From: DASUTW01 sp035513995
Lineage (GTDB): Bacteria > Actinomycetota > UBA4738 > CALAEC01
DNA: 11,236 nt
NCBI GenBank assembly: GCA_035513995.1
Contig: DATKBL010000149.1
Span: forward strand, 1 to 11,236
Reading direction: 5' to 3'
Both the position numbers and the translations under genes were made by a program. This document shows, in pieces, positions 1 to 6,242 of the stretch. Positions within the stretch are counted from its first letter, which is position 1; each line of letters begins with the position of its first letter. The notes beneath the pieces were generated by a model. That model saw nothing but the letters and a program-made list of their open reading frames with translations. It was not told the origin of the DNA and did not search any database.

Positions 1-328
1 TCCGGTCGCGGTCCGGCTCGGACCCGCCGTTGCTACCGAGGTCGAGGACGCCGGCGTTGACCAGCCCGCCGGCGAGGGCGAGGAGGTCGCGGCGCATCGC
101 CGCCGCGTCCACCTGGAACCGTCGGCCGAGCTCGTCCGCGATCTCACCGAGGGTCCGCGTCCCGTCGAACTCGCTCCAGACGAGGGCGGCGGTCGCGTTG
201 AGCACGTGCACGTCTCGCATCCGGCCGTCGTAGAGGAACGTCTCACCGTCGAGCTCCACGCGCGCCGTTCCCGCCCGGGGGCGTGGGACCATCCCGGCGG
301 CCTCGGGGAGCCCCGGGGCCTCGGTCAC
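1..328 (-). CDS. PqqD-family (RRE-like) protein, 3' end cut by window edge
   Basis: 109 codons are visible with no stop, so the C-terminus lies off the left edge. Residues about 38-97 match the PqqD fold pattern: a strand ending in HVLNATAALVW, a short loop DGTRTLGEIADEL, then two helices ending LVNAGVLDL. PqqD-family domains are small peptide-recognition modules that present a leader peptide to a modifying enzyme; in EPS loci a related family accompanies HprK-like kinases. The GTG start at 328-326 shares GTGA with the stop of the kinase gene upstream, which fixes the start better than any ribosome binding site (none is obvious); an internal ATG at codon 13 is the alternative. PqqD proteins are usually about 90 residues, so the gene either ends just outside or carries a C-terminal extension. 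Family is confident; the partner and substrate are unknown. Confidence 0.85.
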   Translation of the reverse strand, partial: MTEAPGLPEAAGMVPRPRAGTARVELDGETFLYDGRMRDVHVLNATAALVWSEFDGTRTLGEIADELGRRFQVDAAAMRRDLLALAGGLVNAGVLDLGSNGGSEPDRDR

Positions 329-1266
329 CGCCGGGCGTCCGTGGGCTGAGCGTCCACGGCGGTCAGGATCAGCTCGCAGGCCACGTCGAGGTCGTCGATC
401 GTGAGCCTGTAGCACGCGGATCTCCGCACCACGGCCGCCATGAGCTGGAGGCCTCGCTCCGACCCGAACCTGTCGATGTTGAAGGAGCTGCTCGCCAGCA
501 GGAGCAGCGCCTCCTCGCGAGGCATGGGGACGAGCTCGGTGCCGCCTCCCCGCTCGTACCTCGGCACGATGACGAACCCCACCTCCACGGGAGGAGCCAC
601 CGCGTCGGCCCTGATGGAGCCGGGATCCACGTGCCACTGGCCCCGTGCGAAGGGCTCGAGCTCCGGGTCGAGGTCGGGGCGGAGGTCGGGGAGGACCTTC
701 CACGAGCCGGGGTCCAGAGATAGGGGCTTGGGGTACGGGTGAACCGCGAGCGTCTCGCCGTCGATGGCCACCGTCTCGTCCGTCAGGTACCGAAGGCCCG
801 CGCGGACGAGCCCCGCCACGAGAGTGGTCTTCCCCGAGTCCATCTCGGCGGGGAAGATGACTGCCCGGCCGCGGTGCTCGGCGGCGGAAGCGTGCAGCAG
901 GAGGAGGTTCGGGGTCTCCTCGACGACGCGGCGGTTGATGTCCCAGAGCAGGTGGCGGAGTGCCGTCGAGGCGTAGGCCGTCGTCACCACGTGCTCTCCG
1001 TCTCGGTAGATCACGTAGCGCTCGTCGGGCCGATCGGGCTCGTCGATGAAGGAGTAGAGATGGAGGGGCTCAGGCCCCGGCGAGGTGAAGCTCGCGAGGA
1101 GCTGCTCCAGATAGGCGCCCAGAGCCTCGCTCGTCGCCCGCACCGCGAAGTCGTACCCGAGGGCGAGGAGACGGGGCGTTCCGTGGGCCCACGGGATCTG
1201 ATCGAGCACGAGTCGGTTCCGCTCGGGTGCGTTCTGGTGGTGCAGACGGGCGACGAGGTCGATCAT
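325..1266 (-). CDS. HPr kinase-like P-loop protein (HprK-related kinase)
   Basis: 313 aa. The C-terminal two thirds resemble the HprK/PEP-carboxykinase-type kinase fold: LLLLHASAAEHRG (121-133), then a P-loop FPAEMDSGKTTLVAGL (138-153) with K146, then YLTDETVAID (160-169), where D163-E164 stand at the acidic pair of HprK. The usual first glycine of the P-loop is absent (PAEMDSGKT). Residues 1-110 form a separate N-terminal region with no motif I can name. In known systems such kinases phosphorylate a serine on a small protein or peptide rather than HPr itself; examples are HprK-related kinase A of EPS loci and the lasso-peptide kinase of paeninodin. It sits between two PqqD genes, with ATGA (1263-1266) and GTGA (325-328) overlaps, so coordinated translation is likely. 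GAGGG six bases before the ATG supports the start. Kinase-like fold is confident; substrate is unknown. Confidence 0.82.
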   Translation of the reverse strand: MIDLVARLHHQNAPERNRLVLDQIPWAHGTPRLLALGYDFAVRATSEALGAYLEQLLASFTSPGPEPLHLYSFIDEPDRPDERYVIYRDGEHVVTTAYASTALRHLLWDINRRVVEETPNLLLLHASAAEHRGRAVIFPAEMDSGKTTLVAGLVRAGLRYLTDETVAIDGETLAVHPYPKPLSLDPGSWKVLPDLRPDLDPELEPFARGQWHVDPGSIRADAVAPPVEVGFVIVPRYERGGGTELVPMPREEALLLLASSSFNIDRFGSERGLQLMAAVVRRSACYRLTIDDLDVACELILTAVDAQPTDARR

Positions 1267-1658
1267 CGACCGCCCTCGGCGGCGGTCGGCTTCTGCTGGT
1301 CGTCCTCTCGCGAGTCGATGACGAGTCCAAGCGCGTCGAGCTCTCCGATCACCCCGGCGACCTGGGCCTCGGTGGAGAACGGGTCGAGGTCGTACTCCTC
1401 GGCGATGTCGCGAGCCAGCTCGGCGACGGTCGCCTCGCCGGTGCAGAGGTGCCAGACGATCGCGGCCGTGGGGTTGAGATGATGAACGAGGGTGGAGTCC
1501 CCGTTGAACAGGACGATGCCGTCACCGAGATCCAGCTCCAGGACGTCCTCGCCCTTGGAGGGGACGTACGTGGAGTGGGCCCGAACCTCCCCGTCCGTGG
1601 GGTCGTGAGGGCGGTCTCGCTCGGCCGCCGGCCCCCTCAGCGGAAGTGACTCGTCCAC
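1263..1658 (-). CDS. PqqD-family (RRE-like) protein, first gene of minus-strand operon
   Basis: 131 aa from the GTG at 1658-1656. Residues about 37-115 carry the PqqD pattern: VLELDLGDGIVLFNGDST, then VHHLNPTAAIVWHLCTGE, then VAELARDIAEEYDLD and a final helix ending ELDALGLVIDS. The first 35 residues and the last 15 are polar and low-complexity. The reading frame stays open far upstream, but only antisense to the divergent dehydratase gene, so the start must lie near the intergenic region. The GTG has a G-rich stretch about 12 bases upstream, longer than ideal, so the start is uncertain. The stop overlaps the kinase start as ATGA. It is the promoter-proximal gene of a PqqD-kinase-PqqD unit and probably helps present a peptide or protein to the kinase; that role is inferred from the family. 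Confidence 0.82.
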   Translation of the reverse strand: MDESLPLRGPAAERDRPHDPTDGEVRAHSTYVPSKGEDVLELDLGDGIVLFNGDSTLVHHLNPTAAIVWHLCTGEATVAELARDIAEEYDLDPFSTEAQVAGVIGELDALGLVIDSREDDQQKPTAAEGGR

Positions 1659-1760
1659 GACCCAGAAGCATCCCCCCCAACGCCGTAGGACGCATACGCT
1701 CCATGCGGTAAAGAAGATACGCCCTGTGAGTGATGAGGGGCGCAGGCGCGCTGTGCGTTC

Positions 1761-1789
1761 ATTGTAGGGCGCTCCACGAGCGCTGTAGG
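1761..1789 (-). promoter_or_regulatory. Candidate leftward promoter (TACAAT -10, weak -35)
   Basis: On the minus strand TACAAT (1766-1761) is a good -10 hexamer. With 17-bp spacing the -35 position reads CCTACA (1789-1784), which matches TTGACA in only three places. Transcription would start near 1754, leaving roughly 95 bases of leader before the PqqD GTG at 1658. The inverted repeat 1769-1783 fills the spacer between the two elements, the usual place for an operator that either blocks polymerase or twists the spacer. Prediction by eye only. Confidence 0.35.
1769..1783. repeat. Perfect inverted repeat, operator candidate
   Basis: Six-base arms GCGCTC and GAGCGC around a CAC centre, flanked by two copies of TGTAGG(G/T)CG one on each side. 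The symmetry and the position in a divergent promoter region suggest a binding site for a dimeric regulator, possibly the LuxR-type or sigma-4-like protein of the rightward operon. In DNA this GC-rich a 6-bp dyad can also arise by chance. Confidence 0.35.
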
Positions 1790-1838
1790 TCGCCGACCTG
1801 GAGGGGAGGATACCTCGCGCTGGACGTCTGAACCCGTT

Positions 1839-3707
1839 GTGACCGAGTCGGGAGGGTGGCCGGCTCGGATCGCGCGCCGCGTACGACGCAACTTCCCGTT
1901 GGCGCTCCTGGACCTGGGCATCGTCTTCGCCGCGTACCTGGTGACCCTGGTCATCCGCCTGGACGGCAGCGTCTCGCCCGAGTACTGGGCGAACTTCTGG
2001 CTGTTCGCCCCGCTGGCCATCGTCATCCACCTCCTTGCCAACGGTCTGTTCGGGCTCTACGGGCAGATGTGGCGCTACGCGAGCGTGCTGGAGGCCCGCC
2101 GGGTGATCCTGGCGGGGCTCACCGCGGGTGGGTTCGTCGGAGCCGTGGCCGTCCTCACGCAGGATGAGTTGCGACCGATCCCGCTGTCGGTGCCGACGTT
2201 CGGTGCGGTGCTCTCGGTGATCGGGTTCGGGGCGGTCCGGTTCCAGTCGCGACTGTTCGGCTTCCGTCGCCGCGTCGCCGAGATGGAGCAGACCCGAGTC
2301 CTGATCGTCGGGGCCGGCGACGCCGGAGCGATGGTGCTGAAGGACATCCTGGCCAACCAGGCGCTCGGGCTGCAGCCCGTCGGACTCATCGACGACGATC
2401 CGCGGAAGCTGGGACGCTCGCTCCACGAGGTCCGGATCCTGGGGACGAGGGCCGCCATCCCCGCCCTCGTCGAGCGGCTGGGCGTCGAGCAGATCCTGCT
2501 GGCGATCCCCTCCGCCACGAGCGAGGTCGTCAGAGAGGTCGCGGCGATCTGCGAGGAGTCCGACGTCACTCTCAGGGTCCTCCCCGCGCTGCGGGAGATC
2601 GTGGGCGGCCGGGTGACGATCAAGGACATCCGGGAGCTGCGCATCGAGGACCTCCTGGGCCGCGAGCAGGTCGACGTCGATCTCGAGGCGGTGTCATCGC
2701 TCCTCGCAGGCCGCAGGGTTCTCGTCACCGGGGCCGGCGGCTCGGTCGGGTCCGAGATCGTGCGCCAGGTGGCATCGTTCGAACCCTCGTCCTTGATCCT
2801 GCTCGACCACGACGAGACCCACCTGCACGACGTCCTGGCGGAGCTGAGCGAGTCCGTGCCGGCCGAGGCGGCGCTGGCCGACATCCGCGACGCCGAGCGG
2901 ATCCTGAGGATCTTCTGGAAGCACCGGCCGGAGGTGGTCTTCCACGCCGCGGCGCACAAGCACGTGCCGATGCTCGAGGAGCAGCCGCAGGAGGCGCTGC
3001 TGACGAACGTCGTGGGGACCGCCAACGTGGCCGACGCCGCCGTGGCTGCGAAGGTCGGCCGGCTGGTCCTGATCTCGACGGACAAGGCCGTCAACCCCGC
3101 GAGCGTGATGGGCGCCTCGAAGCGATTCGCCGAGCAGGTGGTGCTCAGCCTGCAGGATCGGGAGTGCGTCTTCTCGGCCGTCAGGTTCGGGAACGTGCTG
3201 GGCAGCAGGGGGAGCGTCATCCCCACCTTCTTCCGCCAGATCGCCGCGGGGGGTCCCGTGACCGTCACGCACCCGGAGATGGCCCGTTACTTCATGAGCG
3301 TGCAGGAGGCCGTTCAGCTCGTGCTCCAGGCGTCCGCCCTCTCCCGAGGGGGCGAGGTGTTCACCCTCGACATGGGCGAGGCGGTGAACATCCACGAGCT
3401 CGCTCGGAGGCTCATCAGGCTCTCGGGTCGCGTCCCCGGCAAGGATGTTCGGATCGAATTCGTGGGGCCCCGGCCCGGCGAGAAGCTCCTCGAGGAGGTC
3501 GCCGATCCCAGGGACGAGCCGGTCCAGAGCGCGCATCCCGCCATCGTGGTGTCCCGCCCGCCGATCCCGGATCGCGCGGCCCTGGGACGCGCCATCCGCC
3601 ACCTCAAGTCGTTGGCCAGGACCGGCTCGAGCGAGGAGCTGGTGATCCGGATCAAGGAGCTCGCGCAGGTCGTGTCCGAGCCGTTGGTGGGGGGAGGTCG
3701 AAGGTGA
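1839..3707 (+). CDS. CapD/WbpM/PglF-type membrane nucleotide-sugar 4,6-dehydratase
   Basis: 622 aa, the usual length for the long membrane-bound members of this family. Four hydrophobic segments lie at about 20-40, 52-74, 88-108 and 116-136. A first Rossmann-like domain follows (VLIVGAGDAGAMVLKDIL, 154-171), then the catalytic SDR domain with TGAGGSVGSE (297-306), HAAAHKHVP (369-377), STDKAVNP (413-420) and M424-GAS-K428. Methionine replaces the usual SDR tyrosine, giving the Ser-Met-Lys triad described for WbpM/PglF-type enzymes. RPGEKLLEE near 545-553 is also typical. These enzymes convert UDP-GlcNAc to UDP-4-keto-6-deoxy-GlcNAc at the cytoplasmic membrane, the first step to QuiNAc, FucNAc or bacillosamine-type sugars; exact substrate is not proven here. 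The GTG start gives a basic N-terminus before helix 1; no ribosome site is seen, so a leaderless or weakly led start is possible. First gene of the rightward operon. Confidence 0.93.
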   Translation: MTESGGWPARIARRVRRNFPLALLDLGIVFAAYLVTLVIRLDGSVSPEYWANFWLFAPLAIVIHLLANGLFGLYGQMWRYASVLEARRVILAGLTAGGFVGAVAVLTQDELRPIPLSVPTFGAVLSVIGFGAVRFQSRLFGFRRRVAEMEQTRVLIVGAGDAGAMVLKDILANQALGLQPVGLIDDDPRKLGRSLHEVRILGTRAAIPALVERLGVEQILLAIPSATSEVVREVAAICEESDVTLRVLPALREIVGGRVTIKDIRELRIEDLLGREQVDVDLEAVSSLLAGRRVLVTGAGGSVGSEIVRQVASFEPSSLILLDHDETHLHDVLAELSESVPAEAALADIRDAERILRIFWKHRPEVVFHAAAHKHVPMLEEQPQEALLTNVVGTANVADAAVAAKVGRLVLISTDKAVNPASVMGASKRFAEQVVLSLQDRECVFSAVRFGNVLGSRGSVIPTFFRQIAAGGPVTVTHPEMARYFMSVQEAVQLVLQASALSRGGEVFTLDMGEAVNIHELARRLIRLSGRVPGKDVRIEFVGPRPGEKLLEEVADPRDEPVQSAHPAIVVSRPPIPDRAALGRAIRHLKSLARTGSSEELVIRIKELAQVVSEPLVGGGRR

Positions 3708-4255
3708 ACGCACGTACGGTCGTCGTGGCACACCGCGAGGTCATGGTCGCCGAGGGCATCGCCGCGGCGCTCGGGGCCTACCCGGCCATCGTGCCGACCG
3801 CGGTGGCCACCACCGCCGAGGAGGCGCAGAGCCAGGGCGAGCGAGCGGACGCGGTCGCGCTGGACCAGCGCCTCTCCGGGGCGGAGATGGTAGCCGCTCG
3901 GCTGCGCCGCCAGGGTGTGCGGGTGGTGCTGATCGGCAACGGCCACCACGACGACGAACAGATCCGGATCTCAACCCGGTCCTCCGTCGCCGCGTTAGCG
4001 GCGGCCCTCGTGCCCGGAGCGGAGCGGCGCGCTTCGCTCCGCTCGCTCACTCCACGGCAGCACGAGATCCTCAGTCTGGTCGCCGGAGGTCTCCCCGCGA
4101 AGAAGGTGGCCCGCCAGCTCGGCATCAGCCAGAAGACCGTGGAGCACCACAAGGCCCGCATCTTCGCGAAGCTGAAGGTGGCGAACCAGACCGAGGCCGT
4201 CTCGGTCGCGATGGGAGCGGGGGGGGGCCCGACGTGGAGCCGATCGACTATCTGA
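3704..4255 (+). CDS. LuxR/NarL-type transcription regulator with degenerate receiver domain
   Basis: 183 aa. The C-terminal part (about 113-168) is a clear LuxR HTH: SLTPRQHEILSLVAGGL, KKVARQLGISQKTVEHHKARI, then FAKLKVANQTEAV. Residues 5-105 look like a response-regulator receiver (VVVAHREVMVAEGIAAAL; ADAVALDQRLSG). D54 sits where the phosphorylated Asp should be, but the acidic pair near the N-terminus is replaced (AHRE, 9-12) and no conserved lysine is evident. It may therefore be controlled without phosphorylation. The GTG start shares GTGA with the dehydratase stop and has GGAGG six bases upstream, a strong match. Its 3' end overlaps the Wzz/BY-kinase-like gene by 22 bases and contains a run of nine G. 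It probably regulates this EPS locus; that role is inferred from position. Confidence 0.88.
   Translation: MNARTVVVAHREVMVAEGIAAALGAYPAIVPTAVATTAEEAQSQGERADAVALDQRLSGAEMVAARLRRQGVRVVLIGNGHHDDEQIRISTRSSVAALAAALVPGAERRASLRSLTPRQHEILSLVAGGLPAKKVARQLGISQKTVEHHKARIFAKLKVANQTEAVSVAMGAGGGPTWSRSTI
4219..4227 (+). repeat. G9 homopolymer at gene overlap
   Basis: Nine consecutive G lie inside the last codons of the LuxR-type gene, seven bases before the GTG of the Wzz/BY-kinase-like gene. A gain of one G, or a -1 ribosomal slip on this run, would put the regulator in frame with the downstream gene, because no stop lies between the run and its GTG in that frame. The end of the run may also act as a weak ribosome site. 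Confidence 0.9.
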
Positions 4256-5835
4256 GGGTGGTGCGGCGACGATGGGCCATCGTGCTCGCCGCCGCGATCG
4301 TGGCCCTCGGTGCCGGATGGCTCACCACGGAGGCGGCGCCTTCCGCGCAGGCAACGTCCTCGTACCAGGCCACGGCCATCCTCCTGGCACCCGAGGGGGC
4401 CGACGGGCTGGGCAGGGACACCATCGCTGCCCTGGTGACGATCGGCGAGGTGCCGGGCCGCGTGGCCGAGGAGCTCGATCACGAGGGTGACTCCCTGGAG
4501 CTCGTGGCCCGGGTGACGGCGACCGTGGACGAGGCCACCAGCCTCCTGAACATCACCGCGGTCGCCCCCACCGAGCACGAGGCGACGCGGCTCGCCAACA
4601 CGTTCTCCGGGCAGCTGATCGGCTACCTCCAGGACCGATCCGTCGCCGGCTTCGCCGAGCAGCAGGAAGCCCTCCGTCAGCAGATGAAGGGGCTGAGGAC
4701 GCAGATCCGCGAGCTGGATCAGCGGATCCCGAGCGCCTCGCCCTCGGAGGCAGAGGCTCTGCAGGTCCAGCGGCAGGCGAAGTTCGACCAGATGGTCTCG
4801 GTGCAGAACGCGATCGACGGCATCGCCCTGGAGGCGACCGGGACGACGGAGCTGCAGGTCGTGCAGTCCGCCGTGGCCCAGCCGATCGCGGAGGTAGGGT
4901 TCCAGCCTCCCGAGAGTCGTACCTCCCGGATGGCGCTGGCCGCGCTGGTGGGCATCCTCGGCGGAGCCGCTCTCGCCCTGCTGCTGGAGCGGTACGACCG
5001 GCGCATCTGGACCAAGAAGGAGGCCGAGCGTCGCTTCGGCTACCCGGTCCTCAGCGAGATTCCTCAGATGCCGTGGTGGAGGCGCCGCGGCCTGGGGGTC
5101 GTCGCCGCCGAGGAGCCACGATCGCAATCGGCGGACGCCTACCGGCGCCTCGGGGCCGAGATCGTCCGCGCCCCGTCCCCGAGTGGTGACGGCCAGGGCC
5201 CTCGAACGATCCTGGTCGTGAGCGGAGCGCCGGGGGAGGGGAAGACCACGGTCGTGGCGAACCTCGCGGCCGCGTTCGCCCAGCTCGGGAGGGGGGCGTT
5301 GATCCTCTCGTGCGACTTCTCCCGTCCGCGGATCCACGAGCTCCTGCGGATCTCGGAGGGGCCCGGGTTGACGGACGGGCTCCGCGCCGGAGAGGGCCAG
5401 ATCCTCAACGGCCGAGTGAAGAGGACGTTCATCGAGGGCGTCTCCCTCGTCCCCAGCGGCTCCCGACCCGAGCTCGCCAGCGGGCTGCTCACCTCGCGGC
5501 GCATGCATCAGGCTCTCGGAGAGGCGAGCCAAAGGGCGGACGTCGTGCTCATCGACTCCGCGCCCGTGCTGGCGACGAGCGATGCGCTGCACCTCCTGGA
5601 ATCGGTGGACGCCGTCCTTCTCGTGGCCCGAGCGGGGAAGACGACGGCCGAGCAAGCGGAGAGGACCGCCGAGCTCCTGAGGCGGCACGGGACGCCCGTC
5701 CTCGGGATCGCTCTCACCGGATCGTCCGAGGCGCCGCTCACCGGCCGCTACTACACGCGCGACTCCGCGAGGCCCGACGAGGGCATGGGGTTTTCCCCTA
5801 CTGGCGTGTCACCCGGCACCGGGGGTACGGTCTAA
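4234..5835 (+). CDS. Fused Wzz chain-length domain and BY-kinase-like ATPase
   Basis: 533 aa. Residues 1-255 form a Wzz domain: N-terminal EPIDYLRVVRRRW, a membrane segment at about 14-30, an extracytoplasmic part with a helical stretch (about 140-195), and a second membrane segment at about 232-250. The cytoplasmic ATPase follows, with Walker A SGAPGEGKTT (330-339, K337), a Walker A'-like LILSCDFSRP (356-365, D361) and Walker B VVLIDSAP (437-444, D441). Such proteins set polysaccharide chain length and drive export with the Wzx/Wzy machinery. Two departures from typical BY-kinases are seen: the usual DxDxR start of A' reads SCDFSR, and the C-terminal tyrosine cluster is reduced to Y506-Y507, with a Gly/Ser/Pro-rich tail. 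Kinase activity is therefore less certain than the ATPase fold. The GTG start is chosen because its N-terminal sequence fits the family. Confidence 0.92.
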   Translation: MEPIDYLRVVRRRWAIVLAAAIVALGAGWLTTEAAPSAQATSSYQATAILLAPEGADGLGRDTIAALVTIGEVPGRVAEELDHEGDSLELVARVTATVDEATSLLNITAVAPTEHEATRLANTFSGQLIGYLQDRSVAGFAEQQEALRQQMKGLRTQIRELDQRIPSASPSEAEALQVQRQAKFDQMVSVQNAIDGIALEATGTTELQVVQSAVAQPIAEVGFQPPESRTSRMALAALVGILGGAALALLLERYDRRIWTKKEAERRFGYPVLSEIPQMPWWRRRGLGVVAAEEPRSQSADAYRRLGAEIVRAPSPSGDGQGPRTILVVSGAPGEGKTTVVANLAAAFAQLGRGALILSCDFSRPRIHELLRISEGPGLTDGLRAGEGQILNGRVKRTFIEGVSLVPSGSRPELASGLLTSRRMHQALGEASQRADVVLIDSAPVLATSDALHLLESVDAVLLVARAGKTTAEQAERTAELLRRHGTPVLGIALTGSSEAPLTGRYYTRDSARPDEGMGFSPTGVSPGTGGTV

Positions 5836-5836
5836 C
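5823..5836 (+). promoter_or_regulatory. Possible internal promoter giving a leaderless transcript
   Basis: TACGGT (5826-5831) fits the TANNNT -10 pattern, and its downstream edge is five bases from the GTG at 5837, so transcription could begin at the start codon itself. Leaderless genes of this layout are common in actinobacteria. The same bases can be read as GGGTAC (5823-5828), similar to a stress-sigma -10, but the matching upstream box (GTGT at 5806) is 13 bases away, slightly short. GC-rich chance matches cannot be excluded. Confidence 0.25.
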
Positions 5837-6187
5837 GTGAAGCCCCTTCTCGACTCTCCGGACCTCGTCGTCCGAGCCCTCCTCACCTACACGGACTGGT
5901 GGCAGCCCGCGACCGGGTCGGTCCTCACGGTCGCCCGCAGTGGCGGTGAGGTGGGTGACGGCTTCCGGTCGGGGCTCATCGAGTCGCTCGACGTCCGTGA
6001 CGAGCTGCGCCGACGCGTCGGGATGCTGCCCGAGCGCGATCGTCATCTGCTGTTCCTCTGGTACGTGGCCCAGCTGCCCGTCGAGGAGATCGCCCGGGCC
6101 GTCGGCGTCTCGAGGCGCCACTGCTTCCGGGTCAGGTCGAAGGCGATCCGCATGATCGTGGAGCTCGGCGACGCCGACGCCGCCTGA
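5837..6187 (+). CDS. Small sigma-70 region 4-like HTH protein
   Basis: 116 aa. Residues about 63-110 match sigma factor region 4 and related HTH proteins: LPERDRHLLFLWYVAQLPVEEIARAVGVSRRHCFRVRSKA, read as helix, turn and recognition helix. No region 2 is present; the N-terminal half (WWQPATG, then a Gly/Ser-rich stretch) has no family I recognise. It is therefore unlikely to act as a complete sigma factor and is more probably a local regulator. It begins one base after the Wzz/BY-kinase-like stop (TAA C GTG), with GGGGG eleven bases upstream and a possible leaderless promoter. Its place among EPS genes suggests control of the locus, which is inference. Confidence 0.78.
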   Translation: MKPLLDSPDLVVRALLTYTDWWQPATGSVLTVARSGGEVGDGFRSGLIESLDVRDELRRRVGMLPERDRHLLFLWYVAQLPVEEIARAVGVSRRHCFRVRSKAIRMIVELGDADAA

Positions 6188-6214
6188 TACCAGCTTCTCC
6201 AGCCTCGCTCACGA

Positions 6215-6230
6215 AAGGAGCCGAACCATC
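6215..6230 (+). promoter_or_regulatory. Strong ribosome binding site placed before an ATC codon
   Basis: AAGGAG (6215-6220) is the best Shine-Dalgarno match in this 55-bp gap. It is 22 bases from the ATG at 6243, too far to serve it well, but exactly seven bases from an in-frame ATC at 6228. Either the gene starts at a rare ATC, or a former ATG has changed or been misread at 6230, or the ATG is used with poor spacing. Confidence 0.5.
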
Positions 6231-6242
6231 AAGCGAACGGCC

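Larger units (their letters stand above)
1659..1838. promoter_or_regulatory. Divergent intergenic control region
   Basis: About 180 bp between two divergent operons, less GC-rich than the genes around it, with no convincing gene. It contains a leftward -10 candidate, a direct repeat TGTAGGGCG/TGTAGGTCG (1763-1771 and 1784-1792, 21 bp start to start), and a perfect inverted repeat GCGCTC-CAC-GAGCGC (1769-1783). GGGGAGGA at 1803-1810 lies too far (28 bases) from the rightward GTG start to act as its ribosome site. I see no good rightward -10/-35 pair. A 41-codon minus-strand reading frame (1637-1762) crosses the region and is discussed in the findings. Confidence 0.6.

Noticed and set aside
1522..1704. 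60-codon minus-strand ORF with possible peptide-precursor position
   Set aside because: It mostly overlaps the PqqD coding sequence in another frame and is Arg/Gly/Pro-rich, with no leader/core organisation.
1263..2426. 387-codon minus-strand frame extending the first PqqD gene upstream
   Set aside because: Everything upstream of about 1658 is antisense to the rightward dehydratase gene and has low-complexity composition typical of a GC-rich shadow frame; only the last 131 codons are PqqD-like.
3778..5688. 636-codon minus-strand frame
   Set aside because: It lies opposite the LuxR-type and Wzz/BY-kinase-like genes, is Arg/Gly/His-rich and has no domain; high GC removes stop codons in antisense frames.
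5787..5825. GGGG-TTTT-CCCC and CCCGG-CA-CCGGG hairpins suggestive of a terminator
   Set aside because: Both stems are short, lie inside the end of the Wzz/BY-kinase-like coding sequence, have no following T-run, and genes on both sides are tightly packed in the same direction.
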